A stretch of DNA of 64,000 bases from JANLSO01 sp031362405 (GTDB lineage Bacteria > Actinomycetota > Thermoleophilia > Miltoncostaeales > Miltoncostaeaceae), in NCBI GenBank assembly GCA_031362405.1, contig JANLSO010000056.1:16921-80920 (forward strand), given 5' to 3'. Within the stretch, counting starts at the first letter, position 1; each line of letters opens with the position of its first letter. The position numbers were made by a program, and so were the translations under genes. Positions 19,518 to 27,782 of the stretch are shown piece after piece. The notes beneath the pieces are model-generated. The model did no database searches and had not been told where the DNA came from. It saw only the letters and a program-made list of their open reading frames with translations.

Positions 19518-19664
19518 TCAGGCGTGCGGGCGGTATACCTGGGCTTTCGCTCCGTCCGGTTCAAAGCCCAGGCTGCGGTAGACGCGGCCCGCGGCGTTGG
19601 TCGCCTCGGTCCTGTGCCCCAGCACCGCAAGGTCGGTTGCCCAACCGGGTGGGAGAGAAGACAT
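19518..19664 (-). pseudogene. GNAT acetyltransferase remnant with large internal deletion
   Basis: A 48-codon reading frame begins MSSLPPGWATDLAVLGH, resembling the N-terminus of a GNAT-type acetyltransferase. It passes directly into RTEATNAAGRVYRSLGFEPDG, the characteristic last acetyl-CoA-domain helix and strand of such enzymes. The roughly 200 residues normally between them, including the acetyl-CoA loop, are missing, yet the frame is kept. It cannot be an active enzyme. The assignment rests on the C-terminal ANAA-RVYRSLGF motif; the N-terminal match is weaker. Confidence 0.6.
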
Positions 19665-19699
19665 CCGCGAAAGGCTAGGCCGGCGCCGTCATCCAAGTA

Positions 19700-19715
19700 G
19701 GCAGAACGCGGGCTG
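19700..19715. repeat. 16-bp direct repeat, left copy
   Basis: GGCAGAACGCGGGCTG occurs here and again, same orientation, at 20401-20416. The two copies bracket palindrome D and the DUF4143 remnant. Confidence 0.6.
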
Positions 19716-19738
19716 CCCAGGGCCACCGCCGCCAGGAC

Positions 19739-19783
19739 GGGAAATGTCATAACCGGTGTCTGGCACCGGTTATGACATTTCCC
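19739..19783. repeat. Palindromic repeat D (type I arms)
   Basis: A 45-bp inverted repeat centred on T19761. Its core is GGTGTC-T-GGCACC with a single T/G mismatch, and its outer arms are GGAAATGTCATAACC and complement. It lies at the 3' end of a decayed DUF4143 gene, whose reading runs into it. The A-rich outer arm matches copy G except for paired substitutions. Confidence 0.9.
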
Positions 19784-20345
19784 CGGTGGCATGACGCACT
19801 GCGCCACAGGCTGGAGCGAGGAATAGCCCAGATGCGATCCCCCATCGGCGGCGTGTTTGCGCCTGGGTAAAGCACGAGCGCACGCGCAAAACGGTTGCCG
19901 AGCGCGGATTAAAACGTCGGAGCCCGGCCACCTGGCGGACTCTCGGTGTTGACGTGGCCTTGATCTCGATCCCGCGACCCGGCCGGTGGCGCGATCCTCG
20001 ACGACGAGGTCGATGTCGTCGCCATCTCTGTCGCGGAAGTGCAACAGGTCGACCGCGATTTGGCGCCAGGTCACCTGCTTTCGTAGCTCGTTCACGACGA
20101 ACATCTCCAGTAGTGCTTTGGCTATGGTCCCGGGGAGGTCGGTGGAAGATCGTGCGCTCCGACCCGCGTAGCCCGCGCCGCCAGCTCGGTATCGACCACA
20201 TGGACTCCTGATCGCCGCTGGAGGTCGTCTCCCGTCGAAAGCTGGGCATTTCGCGCGATGCGACGTCGTCGATGTAACGGACGTCCGGGCTCGCCGGCGG
20301 GTTGAAACTCGTCGATGTCCCGCGGGGGATGGGAGGTGTCCAATA
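19747..20345 (-). pseudogene. DUF4143-type ATPase remnant (C-terminal half, several frameshifts)
   Basis: On the minus strand the following pieces of an ATPase with a DUF4143 C-terminal domain are read in order. VRYIDDVASREMPSF comes first, then GVHVVDTELAARATRVGA, ALLEMFVVNELRKQVTW and LLHFRDRDGDDIDLVVEDR. After these come GIEIKATSTP and RFARALVLYPGANTPPMGDR with IWAIPRSSLW. These are the family's typical nuclease-like strand (DxDLVVE ... GIEIKAT) and end, but they lie in at least three different frames. The Walker A half is absent. The last frame runs into palindrome D and stops there. DUF4143 ATPases are common accessory genes of unclear role; this one is dead. Confidence 0.78.
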
Positions 20346-20703
20346 GGCAAAACGCTCATCAGGGAGTCCTCGAAGCTCGACGGTCGCCGTCCGCTGGACC
20401 GGCAGAACGCGGGCTGAGGGGTCCGGGGCAGAGGGTGGCCGCTCAAGTATTTTGGCCCTCGTGCCGAGAGACCTCGCGAGCGACGCACAACCGCAAACAT
20501 GTGAAAGCGGTGGGAGATGACGCGAACCGACCAGGGTTCGAGCATGCCACTCGGGGATCGCCACGACTTCCAAGATTGGGTGGGCGAGGTGACGTCCGAG
20601 ATACAGGTCCGCGAGCGCGGACCGAGCGGCACCGGCAGAGACCGCACCCAGGCTGACGGTCCCGAGCGGCATGAGCCGATCCCTCGGCGGTTGTTCTCCT
20701 GGC
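20346..20703. other. Gene-poor stretch next to the DUF4143 remnant
   Basis: I see no supported gene in these 358 bases. The right copy of a 16-bp direct repeat (20401-20416) lies here. A 69-codon ORF on the plus strand at 20517-20726 has no recognisable motif and runs into the 3' end of the glycosyltransferase gene on the other strand. The stretch may hold the decayed N-terminal part of the ATPase gene, too diverged to read. Confidence 0.35.
20401..20416. repeat. 16-bp direct repeat, right copy
   Basis: Second copy of GGCAGAACGCGGGCTG (first at 19700-19715), about 700 bases away in the same orientation. Confidence 0.6.
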
Positions 20704-21699
20704 TCACCGGAGTGGCGAGCCGCTGACCTTCCGCTCTTTGATGCGTCCGACGAGATAACCCGCGGTAGCGCACGCGAGCCCCGCGACGATGGCGCCGGAG
20801 CGGAGTATCCCGTTTCGATCGCGCCCCGTGAGGCTGTCGCACACGCCGCGGGCGACGCCTCGAGGAAGCACCACCCGGGCGTGAGCCCGCTCCGACTCAA
20901 GCCCGTCACCACTTCCGACGAGCCGCGACAATTGCGCTTTTGAGAGGCCCTCGATGTAGCAGCGCGAGACGAAGTACGACCAGGTCGACCGAGCGGCGGG
21001 TACCTTGTGAGCCACACGGGCTGTGGGCTCGTAGAGCATCACCCCGCCACGGCGCTGACGCGCGCGAATCGAGAACTCCGTGTCGTCGTTTCCAAATGGC
21101 CGTGCACCGACCCGACCCGATTCGGATCGGAAGCCTCCGACCTCCGCGATGACATCTCGTCGGAACGACATGTTCGCGCCGATGAGGTTTCGTACCCCGG
21201 CGGTCTGTTCGGGCAGCCCGGTGTAGGTGCAGCCGACCACCCAGTTGAACTCGCCGGGAAAGAAGTTGGGGCGGCCGACCTGCCAAACCGGATCGATCCC
21301 ACCCCCGGTGCCGACGACCCCGGGGTCGGTGTAGCCGACAACCAGCCGCGCGAGCCAGGTCGGCTCCGCGACGGCATCGTCGTCGAGGAACGCCACGATG
21401 TCCGAGCGGCAGTGCCCAGAACCGGTGTTGCGGGCACCGGACAGACCTCGGTCGCCGGCGTTGGGTACCGCCACGACGTGGGGAAGAGCGTCGCGCACGC
21501 GGTCGAGAAGGCCCGGATTGTGGTCAACGACCACGACCGTCTCGAGCGGGGCGAGGGTCTGCTCATCGACCGACGCCACCGCCTCGAGGAGATCGTTCCA
21601 GCGATCGTCCGTATACGCGCTGATGACCACCGAGATCGTTGATGGCACGCGCGCTCGGCCGACCTCTTCATCGACGGTGTCGAGGTGCGACAGACTCAC
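20704..21699 (-). CDS. Glycosyltransferase family 2 with C-terminal hydrophobic segment
   Basis: A 331-residue GT-A enzyme. After a short N-terminal extension it has TISVVISAYTDDRWNDLLEA, the nucleotide-binding start of GT2. The metal-binding DDD follows at 106-108 (IVAFLDDDAVAEPTW), then NMSFRRDVIAEVGGF and GNDDTEFSIRARQR for acceptor and catalytic regions. A hydrophobic segment near the C-terminus (SGAIVAGLACATAGYLV) may tether it to the membrane. GTG at 21699 is chosen because it forms a GTGA overlap with the upstream gene's stop. It most resembles GT2 enzymes that extend lipid-linked glycans in Solirubrobacterales; the donor sugar is unknown. Confidence 0.85.
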   Translation of the reverse strand: MSLSHLDTVDEEVGRARVPSTISVVISAYTDDRWNDLLEAVASVDEQTLAPLETVVVVDHNPGLLDRVRDALPHVVAVPNAGDRGLSGARNTGSGHCRSDIVAFLDDDAVAEPTWLARLVVGYTDPGVVGTGGGIDPVWQVGRPNFFPGEFNWVVGCTYTGLPEQTAGVRNLIGANMSFRRDVIAEVGGFRSESGRVGARPFGNDDTEFSIRARQRRGGVMLYEPTARVAHKVPAARSTWSYFVSRCYIEGLSKAQLSRLVGSGDGLESERAHARVVLPRGVARGVCDSLTGRDRNGILRSGAIVAGLACATAGYLVGRIKERKVSGSPLR

Positions 21700-22487
21700 C
21701 CGCCAACACTCGACTCGTTCAGTGCCCGACCGGAGATCGCCGGTGCGGACGCCAGCGGCTGGCGCGCGCGCTCGCGCCACAAGGTGCGCAAGACGCGAAG
21801 CCCGTCACGAAACGTATTCAGGTTGCTCTGGCCGTGGATCCGGCAGTCTTCGAAGCTCGGCACCTCGACGACCACCAGGCCCGCCCGAGCGATGCGGACG
21901 TTGATCAACGTCTCGACCTCAAAGCCGCTGCAATCGACGTCCATGTGCGGCAGGCAGCCCGCCCAGAAAGCGTTGTAGCCGTAGCAGAGGTCCGAGTACG
22001 TCGATCCGTAGACCCGGTTTGCGACCCGGGTCAGCACCCAGTTACCGGCCTTGCGCATCAGCGTTATGTCCGCGCTACCGCCACCGGCCATGAACCGAGA
22101 GCCCTTGGCGAAGTCGGCCCCCGCGCGCAGCGCCGCCACGTAGGTCGCAATCTCCTCGGGCCGCTGAGAGCCGTCGGCGTCGATCATGACGATGATGTCG
22201 CCTCGGCAGGCCGCAAAGCCCGCCGCCAAGGCGTCGCCCTTGCCGCGGCCCGGTTGACCCAGAATCCGAACCTCCGGATACAGATCACGTGCCACCTCGA
22301 CAGTTCCGTCGGTCGATGCGCCGTCCACGAGAACGATTTCGTAGATGTCGTCGGGCAGGCGCGCGAAGACGTGCGGGAGGTTCTTCGCCTCGTTCAACGT
22401 GGGGATGACAACGCTCACACGTGGCGCAAGCATCGTCTGCTCAGGATGGGGCCAGGGCGATCTCGTGTCGTCCCGTCGTGCGACCAT
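21696..22487 (-). CDS. Glycosyltransferase family 2, dolichol/polyprenol-phosphate sugar synthase-like
   Basis: A 263-residue enzyme with RVSVVIPTLNEAKNLPHVF, VLVDGASTDGTVEVAR, the metal motif DAD at 103-105 (VMIDADGSQRP), and KGSRFMAGGGSADITLMRK. This pattern is typical of polyprenyl-phosphate mannosyl- or glucosyltransferases (DPM1/GtrB-like) but without trailing membrane helices. ATG at 22487 has GGGAGACG a few bases upstream. It is the first gene of a two-gene operon with the GT2 at 20704 and is divergent from the GT2 at 22846. It probably makes a lipid-linked sugar donor for the polysaccharide locus. Confidence 0.88.
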   Translation of the reverse strand: MVARRDDTRSPWPHPEQTMLAPRVSVVIPTLNEAKNLPHVFARLPDDIYEIVLVDGASTDGTVEVARDLYPEVRILGQPGRGKGDALAAGFAACRGDIIVMIDADGSQRPEEIATYVAALRAGADFAKGSRFMAGGGSADITLMRKAGNWVLTRVANRVYGSTYSDLCYGYNAFWAGCLPHMDVDCSGFEVETLINVRIARAGLVVVEVPSFEDCRIHGQSNLNTFRDGLRVLRTLWRERARQPLASAPAISGRALNESSVGG

Positions 22488-22845
22488 TATTCGTCTCCCT
22501 CGGGCACCGGTGATTACTGCCGCAACCGCAAGAATCTGACTCTTCGACCCTTCGCGCCTCGCTATTGCACCCTGAGAGTCTCGGCCGCGCCCCCCCCGTT
22601 CGGTCAGGGAGGCATCCCTCACATGTGGACAACCCCCGTTCTTCACGTAAAAAAAACATGAGATCAGCGGCTGCCGCTCGGGGCGGGGGCGCTAAGGTCC
22701 CTCTCGCCCGCCAGGGCCGGTGCGGCCAGCGGGTAGCCACGTCCGGCGCCGGCGGTCATGCCCGAGGCGGGCCGGACGCGCGAGCTGTGCCCGGTTAGGC
22801 CGGGCCTTCGCGAGGCCGCCGTAACGCGACCGAGGTGTCACCTAC
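22488..22845. promoter_or_regulatory. Divergent intergenic region opening the polysaccharide locus
   Basis: A 358-base non-coding region between two divergent glycosyltransferase genes, presumably with promoters in both directions. It contains an unusual run of eight A residues at about 22650, short inverted sequences (GAGGCATCCCTC and AGCGGCTGCCGCT), and TAAGGT at 22694 as a possible -10 box toward the right. No riboswitch consensus was recognised. Confidence 0.4.
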
Positions 22846-24108
22846 ATGGCTGGTGGTTCTTCAGCGCGCCCCCGCCGCGACCCCGGTCGGCCCACACGGC
22901 TCACGGCGCCCGTGACCGTCCGACAGATCAACGCTGGCGAGCCGGCGGCTGAGATCGCGCTGGGCCACGCTCGCGATGGAAGCCCCTACCGAGGCCTGGC
23001 CGCCGTGATCACCCGGGACGGCCGACCTGTCGGGTTTGTCACCCTTCCCGCCTCAGACGGGCGAGTGTCCGCTGAGCGTCTGCGACAGGCGATCGAGGAT
23101 CTCACGCCGACCACCACGACCCTCCCGCATCGCAGCGTTTCGCGACCGGCCGGCACGGTCGTCGTCACGACCTGCAACTCGCCGACGTCACTCATCCGCA
23201 CCATCGATTCCATTGTCCCCGGCCTTGCCGTCGACGACCGCGTGTTGGTAGTTGAAAATCGCCCGGACGGTTCCGTGGTGAAGGCTGCGCTTCACGAAGC
23301 TTTCGGCGGTGATCCCCGGATCGGGTACATCGAGGAACGGCGTCCCGGGCTCGGCCGTGCCCGCAACGCCGCCCTTGCGGTCTGCCAAACCGAGTTCATC
23401 GCGTTTACCGACGACGATGTGATTGTCGACCCGGCCTGGAGCCAGTGTCTGTTCGACACGCTCTGGAGCGATGCTGCGACCGCGGTCGTGACCGGGCTGA
23501 TCGTTCCGCTTTCGCTGGAGACCCCATCGCAGATCACGCTCGAGGAGTTCGCCGGCTTTGCGAAGGGCTTTGAGCGGCGCCGCTTCGATATGGCCGATCG
23601 GCCGAAGGATCCACTGTTTCCGTTCGCTGCCGGGCAGTTCGGTTCGGGGGCGAACATTGCGTGCCGCGTATCCATGCTCCGGGGTATCGGCGGGTACGAC
23701 GACGCGCTCGGCACCGGCACGCCTGCGCGCGGGGGAGAGGACCTCGACCTGTTTACGAGAGCCCTGCTGGCGGGGCACGCGTTGATCTACGAGCCGGCCG
23801 CGTTCGTCTGGCACGAGCACCCCGATACGCCGAGGCGGTTGCGCCGCCAGACCTTCGCGTACGGGGCGGCGCTGTCGGCAACCATCACCAAGCAGCTCGT
23901 GGTCGGACAGCATCGACGTGAGCTGCTGCGGCGCGTCCCGGCCGGCCTTCGTTACCTCGCGAGCCCCGATTCGGTGAAGAACGAACGAAAGAGCGCCTCC
24001 TATCCACGCCACCTGACGGTTCTCGAATTGGCAGGGATGCTCGTCGGGCCCGTCGGCTACCTGCGCAGCCGGGCCGCGACCCGAAGGGCGAACCGCGCGT
24101 GCGCCTGA
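22846..24108 (+). CDS. Glycosyltransferase family 2 with N-terminal accessory domain
   Basis: A 420-residue protein. Residues 1 to about 95 form an accessory domain (RGLAAVITRDGRPVGFVTLP) often seen in front of actinobacterial GT2 enzymes. The GT-A domain starts at GTVVVTTCNSPTSLIRTIDS. It continues with RPGLGRARNAAL, FIAFTDDDVIVDP (DDD near 188), and GGEDLDLFTRALLAG, where the acidic residues are predicted to bind acceptor and act as base. ATG at 22846 follows GAGGTG by about 8 bases. It overlaps the flippase gene by 10 bases and is likely a surface-polysaccharide chain glycosyltransferase. Confidence 0.86.
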   Translation: MAGGSSARPRRDPGRPTRLTAPVTVRQINAGEPAAEIALGHARDGSPYRGLAAVITRDGRPVGFVTLPASDGRVSAERLRQAIEDLTPTTTTLPHRSVSRPAGTVVVTTCNSPTSLIRTIDSIVPGLAVDDRVLVVENRPDGSVVKAALHEAFGGDPRIGYIEERRPGLGRARNAALAVCQTEFIAFTDDDVIVDPAWSQCLFDTLWSDAATAVVTGLIVPLSLETPSQITLEEFAGFAKGFERRRFDMADRPKDPLFPFAAGQFGSGANIACRVSMLRGIGGYDDALGTGTPARGGEDLDLFTRALLAGHALIYEPAAFVWHEHPDTPRRLRRQTFAYGAALSATITKQLVVGQHRRELLRRVPAGLRYLASPDSVKNERKSASYPRHLTVLELAGMLVGPVGYLRSRAATRRANRACA

Positions 24109-25856
24109 TTCCTCGGGGGACAGACTCCGCGACCCACTTCCTGCGCAGTGCCTACAGCCTCGTCATCAACACGGCCGCCACGGGTCTGCTCGGGGTGGCT
24201 TTCTGGATCGCGGCCGCCCGCCTTTTCCCCATCGAGACCGTGGGTCGCGACAGCGTTTTGATCGTCACGATGATGACGCTCTCGACCATCTGCCAGTTCA
24301 ACATGGTCAACCTGTTCGTGCGCTTTCTTCCCCAGCAGACCCGGCCCGCCCGGCTGATCCTGATCGGATACGGGGTGAGTTGCGGGCTCGCAATCGTTCT
24401 CGGCTCGGGCGCGATGCTCCTGATGCCGCGCGTATCCGATGACCTGGCCGGGCTGGGATTCGATTCCGGCCTTGGTTGGCTGTGGGTCGCCAGCCTGGCC
24501 CTTTGGGGCATCTTCTGCCTTCAGGACGCCGCGCTGACCGGCTTGCGTCAGGCGCCGTGGATTCCCGTGGAGAACACCGCTTTCGGCCTCGCAAAACTCC
24601 TTTGCCTGCCGCTGTTTTTGGCCGTCGGCGCGACGAACGGAATCTTCCTGGCCTGGGTGCTGCCCATGGCGCTCCTGCTGATTCCGGTCAACGCGATCGT
24701 GTTCGGGCGGGCCACGTCCCGGCACGTACCCGCCGCGCGAGAGGAGGGGGACCCCGGGCTCCGTAGCCCGGAGTTGCGCAGGTACCTGCTTCTCGACTAC
24801 ACCGCGGCCACGTTCATCCAGGGGCTCTACACCGTGCTCCCCCTCCTTGTGCTGGCGATCCTGGGGAGCGCGAACAACGCATATTTCTGGATTCCGTTCT
24901 CCCTGGTCACGGCGATCGACATGATGAGCCTGAGCGTCGCGACATCGATGACCGTCGAGGGCGCCTACGCGCAATCGGAACTCGCTCAGCTGGCGCGGAC
25001 CGCCGTCCGGCGCTTCGCAGTGTTCGTGCTCGGCGCGGCGGCGGTCCTCATCATCGCGGCACCGCTCGTGCTCGCGCCGTTCGGCGCGGAGTACGTCGCC
25101 CGCGGCAGCGGCCCCCTTCGCGTGCTGGCCATCGGCGTGGTGTGCCACGGGGTGATCGAGTTGTTCGTGGGGCTGGCCAGGGTGCGGCGCCACGGTCGCG
25201 GTCTGGCGCTCTTGGGGATCGCCCGATGCGTACTCGCCCTGCTCTTGTGCGGCCTGCTCGGCGCGCGGTTCGGCGTGATGGGCGTGGCGGTCGGGTGGTC
25301 GACGATGAGCGTCATCGTGGCGCTTGCCGTGCTGCCCTCGGTTGTGCGCGTGCTCTCCGTTGACGGCTCGAAGGATGCGCCACCGGTGCGCCTCGCGACC
25401 GCCCGCGCCCGAGCCGCCGCCGGCCGCGTATGGGCGCGCAGTGGGCCGTATGAGCGTGTTGCCCTTGTCTCGAGCGCTCTTGGCCTGATCGCCGCCAGCG
25501 GCATCCTCCCCTCGGTTCCTGCATTTCTGCTCCTTCTCGGTTTCGTCATGACCGCCCCGGGTGCCGTCGCATTGGTGCTCGTCTGGCGACTCGGCACGCC
25601 ACCGGAGTCGACGATCGGTGTTGTCGCCGGCATTGGCCTTGGCGTGCTGGTGGTGCTCGCGCAGTCGATGCTCTGGCTCGGGGCCTGGTACACGCGCGGC
25701 TGGTTGGGTCTCCTTGCGCTCGCGTGTTTGGCGATCCTCGCCACCCGGGCACTGTCGCGGCCGCTCTGGCCGGCAGGAGGCACGCTGGATCTTGCGGCCC
25801 GCCTCCGTCGCGTGGTCCCTTTCACCTCGCGCACGGACGTCGAGGGCAACCAATGA
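24099..25856 (+). CDS. Wzx-type lipid-linked oligosaccharide flippase (polysaccharide transport protein)
   Basis: A 585-residue protein with about 12-14 hydrophobic helices of the MOP/MVF flippase type. The N-terminal helix pattern (SAYSLVINTAATGLLGVAFW, AARLFPIETVGRDSVLI) is typical of Wzx-like proteins, in which VG(R/Q)xS/A follows the first helix pair. It also carries an extra C-terminal set of four hydrophobic segments after about residue 450, making it longer than usual. It should move polyprenyl-linked repeat units across the membrane. GTG at 24099 lies inside the previous gene; the stop overlaps the next gene by ATGA. Confidence 0.82.
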   Translation: MRLIPRGTDSATHFLRSAYSLVINTAATGLLGVAFWIAAARLFPIETVGRDSVLIVTMMTLSTICQFNMVNLFVRFLPQQTRPARLILIGYGVSCGLAIVLGSGAMLLMPRVSDDLAGLGFDSGLGWLWVASLALWGIFCLQDAALTGLRQAPWIPVENTAFGLAKLLCLPLFLAVGATNGIFLAWVLPMALLLIPVNAIVFGRATSRHVPAAREEGDPGLRSPELRRYLLLDYTAATFIQGLYTVLPLLVLAILGSANNAYFWIPFSLVTAIDMMSLSVATSMTVEGAYAQSELAQLARTAVRRFAVFVLGAAAVLIIAAPLVLAPFGAEYVARGSGPLRVLAIGVVCHGVIELFVGLARVRRHGRGLALLGIARCVLALLLCGLLGARFGVMGVAVGWSTMSVIVALAVLPSVVRVLSVDGSKDAPPVRLATARARAAAGRVWARSGPYERVALVSSALGLIAASGILPSVPAFLLLLGFVMTAPGAVALVLVWRLGTPPESTIGVVAGIGLGVLVVLAQSMLWLGAWYTRGWLGLLALACLAILATRALSRPLWPAGGTLDLAARLRRVVPFTSRTDVEGNQ

Positions 25857-27721
25857 CCACCGCTGCAGTCCTCGCGCGGACCGTCCCGCCGCGCGACTCG
25901 CCGGCGGCTCGCGTCGTTGCCCATGCCGCGGTCGTCATCGCCGCGACCGTGCTGTGGCTGGTCGCCCTTTCGCAGACCGAACTCGAGCAGATGCGCGGCC
26001 TGGGATTGATCGATGCCCTTCCTCCCACCTACTTCGCGGCAGTCCTCTTGGCGGTTTCGGGCGCGATCGCCGCGTTCATCGGCCGATCGGCGATGCCACG
26101 CGCGTTCTTCGTCCACCTCGGAGTGCTGATCGTCTTCCTGCATGGGACCACCGCGGTGCTCTATGACGAACCGCGCTACCCGTGGGTCTACAAGCATCTC
26201 GGGGTCATCGACTACATCCAGATGCACGGCGGCGTCGACCGCTCCATCGACATCTACAACAACTGGCCGGGCTTCTTCGCCAGCAATGCTCTGCTGTCGG
26301 GAGCGACGGGTATCGAGCCTTCCGTCTACGCGCCGTGGGCACAGGTCTTTTTCAGCGCTCTCACCGTCGCGGCGACGCTTTTCGCCATCCGGCCCCTGGT
26401 CGACGACCGCCGCCAGCAGATGCTGGTCGTGCTGCTCGTCGTCCTCGGCGATTGGATCGGTCAGAACTACCTCGCCCCCCAAGCCTTGGCATTTCCGTTG
26501 ATGCTCGTCGTCCTTGGCTTCTGGCTGCGGCTTGCCCCCGGCGAGGGCGGCAGCAGTCTCGCGCGGGCGACGACGGGGGCCTGGGTTCGCATCAGCGCCC
26601 GAACCCGAGCCCCTCGGCGCGTCGATGCGCGGCCGGCCGCGACTGATCACCAACGTATCGGCACCGGGGTGGCGCTCGCGCTGGCCGCCGCCCCGGCGCT
26701 GGCGGTGGTCCTCACACACCAGCTTTCGCCCATCGTGCTCATCGTGTCCACCGTGATGCTCGCGCTCGTCACCGGCCGGCGCCTGGGTATCGCGATCGCC
26801 GGGCTGGTTGCCGCAGAGGTCGTCTGGATCGCCTTGGCATGGCCCTACCTGAACAACCGCATCTCATTGGTCGAGTTCGGCGGAGTTCCCACCGCTGCCC
26901 CGGTCACGACCGCTCCGTCCTTACCCCACGCGGACCTCACCGCCCTGTCTGCGCGTATGGTCGTCGCCGTCATGGGCCTGCTCGTCATCGCCGGGTGCCT
27001 GCGCCGGCTGCGCCACGGCAAGGAAGTCGCCGCGCCGCTCGCGCTGATCGCCGCGCCCCTGCTGATCGTGCCGCTCCAGTCCTATGGGGGAGAGGGTGGT
27101 CTGCGGGCCTACCTGTTCGCCCTGCCGTGGCTCGCCGTCCTCGCGTCTGACGCCCTCATCGGGATCGACCTGTGGTTGCGCCCTGCCGGCGAGCGCGCGA
27201 CAACGCGCGCGCGGATCGCCGGAGCCATCGGGCTCGGGGCGGCGGTCAGCGTGGTTTCGGCGCTTACCCTGGTGGCCTACTTCGGCCTCGAGTTGGAGAA
27301 CTACGTGGGCTCGGAAGACGTGCGCGCCAGCCGCTGGTTCGAGCAGACGGCGCCCGACGGTGCCGTGCTCGCCTTCCTGGCGCCCGGGTTTCCCGAGCGT
27401 ATCGCCGGGCGCTACGCCGAGCTCGCGGTGAGTGCCTCATCGTTCAGCCCGTCGTTGACCGAGGACCCGTACACGCGGAATCGACTTCTTCGACGATCGA
27501 CGCGGATGGAGGCCATCCGCGGGTTGATGAACGTCCTGCCGCAACGCGATCGCTACCTCGCGATCGGGCCGAGCCAGACTCGGCCGGTCGAGTTGCACGG
27601 CGTCCTGCCACGCGATGTCACTGCAGCGATCCCCCGCGAGCTGCGGGCGGCCCGCGATTTCCTGGTCGTCTACGACCGAGGCGGAACCGTGATCTTCCGC
27701 TACATCCCGGGGCGCGCATGA
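25853..27721 (+). CDS. Large polytopic membrane protein of the polysaccharide locus
   Basis: A 622-residue protein with about a dozen transmembrane helices and a short periplasmic C-terminal domain (from about residue 480). An early extramembrane loop contains DEPRYPWVYKHLGVIDYIQM and DIYNNWPGFFASNALL. That arrangement, with acidic and aromatic residues after the first helices, resembles GT-C glycosyltransferases and actinobacterial glycosyltransferase-like membrane proteins. I cannot name a family. It starts at ATG 25853, overlapping the flippase stop, so the two are coupled. A role in polymer assembly or arabinosyl-type transfer is inference from fold and context. Confidence 0.7.
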   Translation: MTTAAVLARTVPPRDSPAARVVAHAAVVIAATVLWLVALSQTELEQMRGLGLIDALPPTYFAAVLLAVSGAIAAFIGRSAMPRAFFVHLGVLIVFLHGTTAVLYDEPRYPWVYKHLGVIDYIQMHGGVDRSIDIYNNWPGFFASNALLSGATGIEPSVYAPWAQVFFSALTVAATLFAIRPLVDDRRQQMLVVLLVVLGDWIGQNYLAPQALAFPLMLVVLGFWLRLAPGEGGSSLARATTGAWVRISARTRAPRRVDARPAATDHQRIGTGVALALAAAPALAVVLTHQLSPIVLIVSTVMLALVTGRRLGIAIAGLVAAEVVWIALAWPYLNNRISLVEFGGVPTAAPVTTAPSLPHADLTALSARMVVAVMGLLVIAGCLRRLRHGKEVAAPLALIAAPLLIVPLQSYGGEGGLRAYLFALPWLAVLASDALIGIDLWLRPAGERATTRARIAGAIGLGAAVSVVSALTLVAYFGLELENYVGSEDVRASRWFEQTAPDGAVLAFLAPGFPERIAGRYAELAVSASSFSPSLTEDPYTRNRLLRRSTRMEAIRGLMNVLPQRDRYLAIGPSQTRPVELHGVLPRDVTAAIPRELRAARDFLVVYDRGGTVIFRYIPGRA

Positions 27722-27782
27722 TCTCGCGCGAACGTTGCGCCCCTACGTCCATTGTTCGGTATGCGGTGCGAGGGGGTCGACG

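Noticed and set aside
22680..22845. A c-di-GMP or c-di-AMP riboswitch before the glycosyltransferase at 22846
   Set aside because: No conserved motif of either class could be found by eye; the region only has short inverted repeats.
24057..25853. A frame of almost 600 codons on the minus strand opposite the flippase gene
   Set aside because: Its composition (Arg, Glu, Gln, His rich) is the usual antisense product of a hydrophobic GC-rich gene; no motif was seen.
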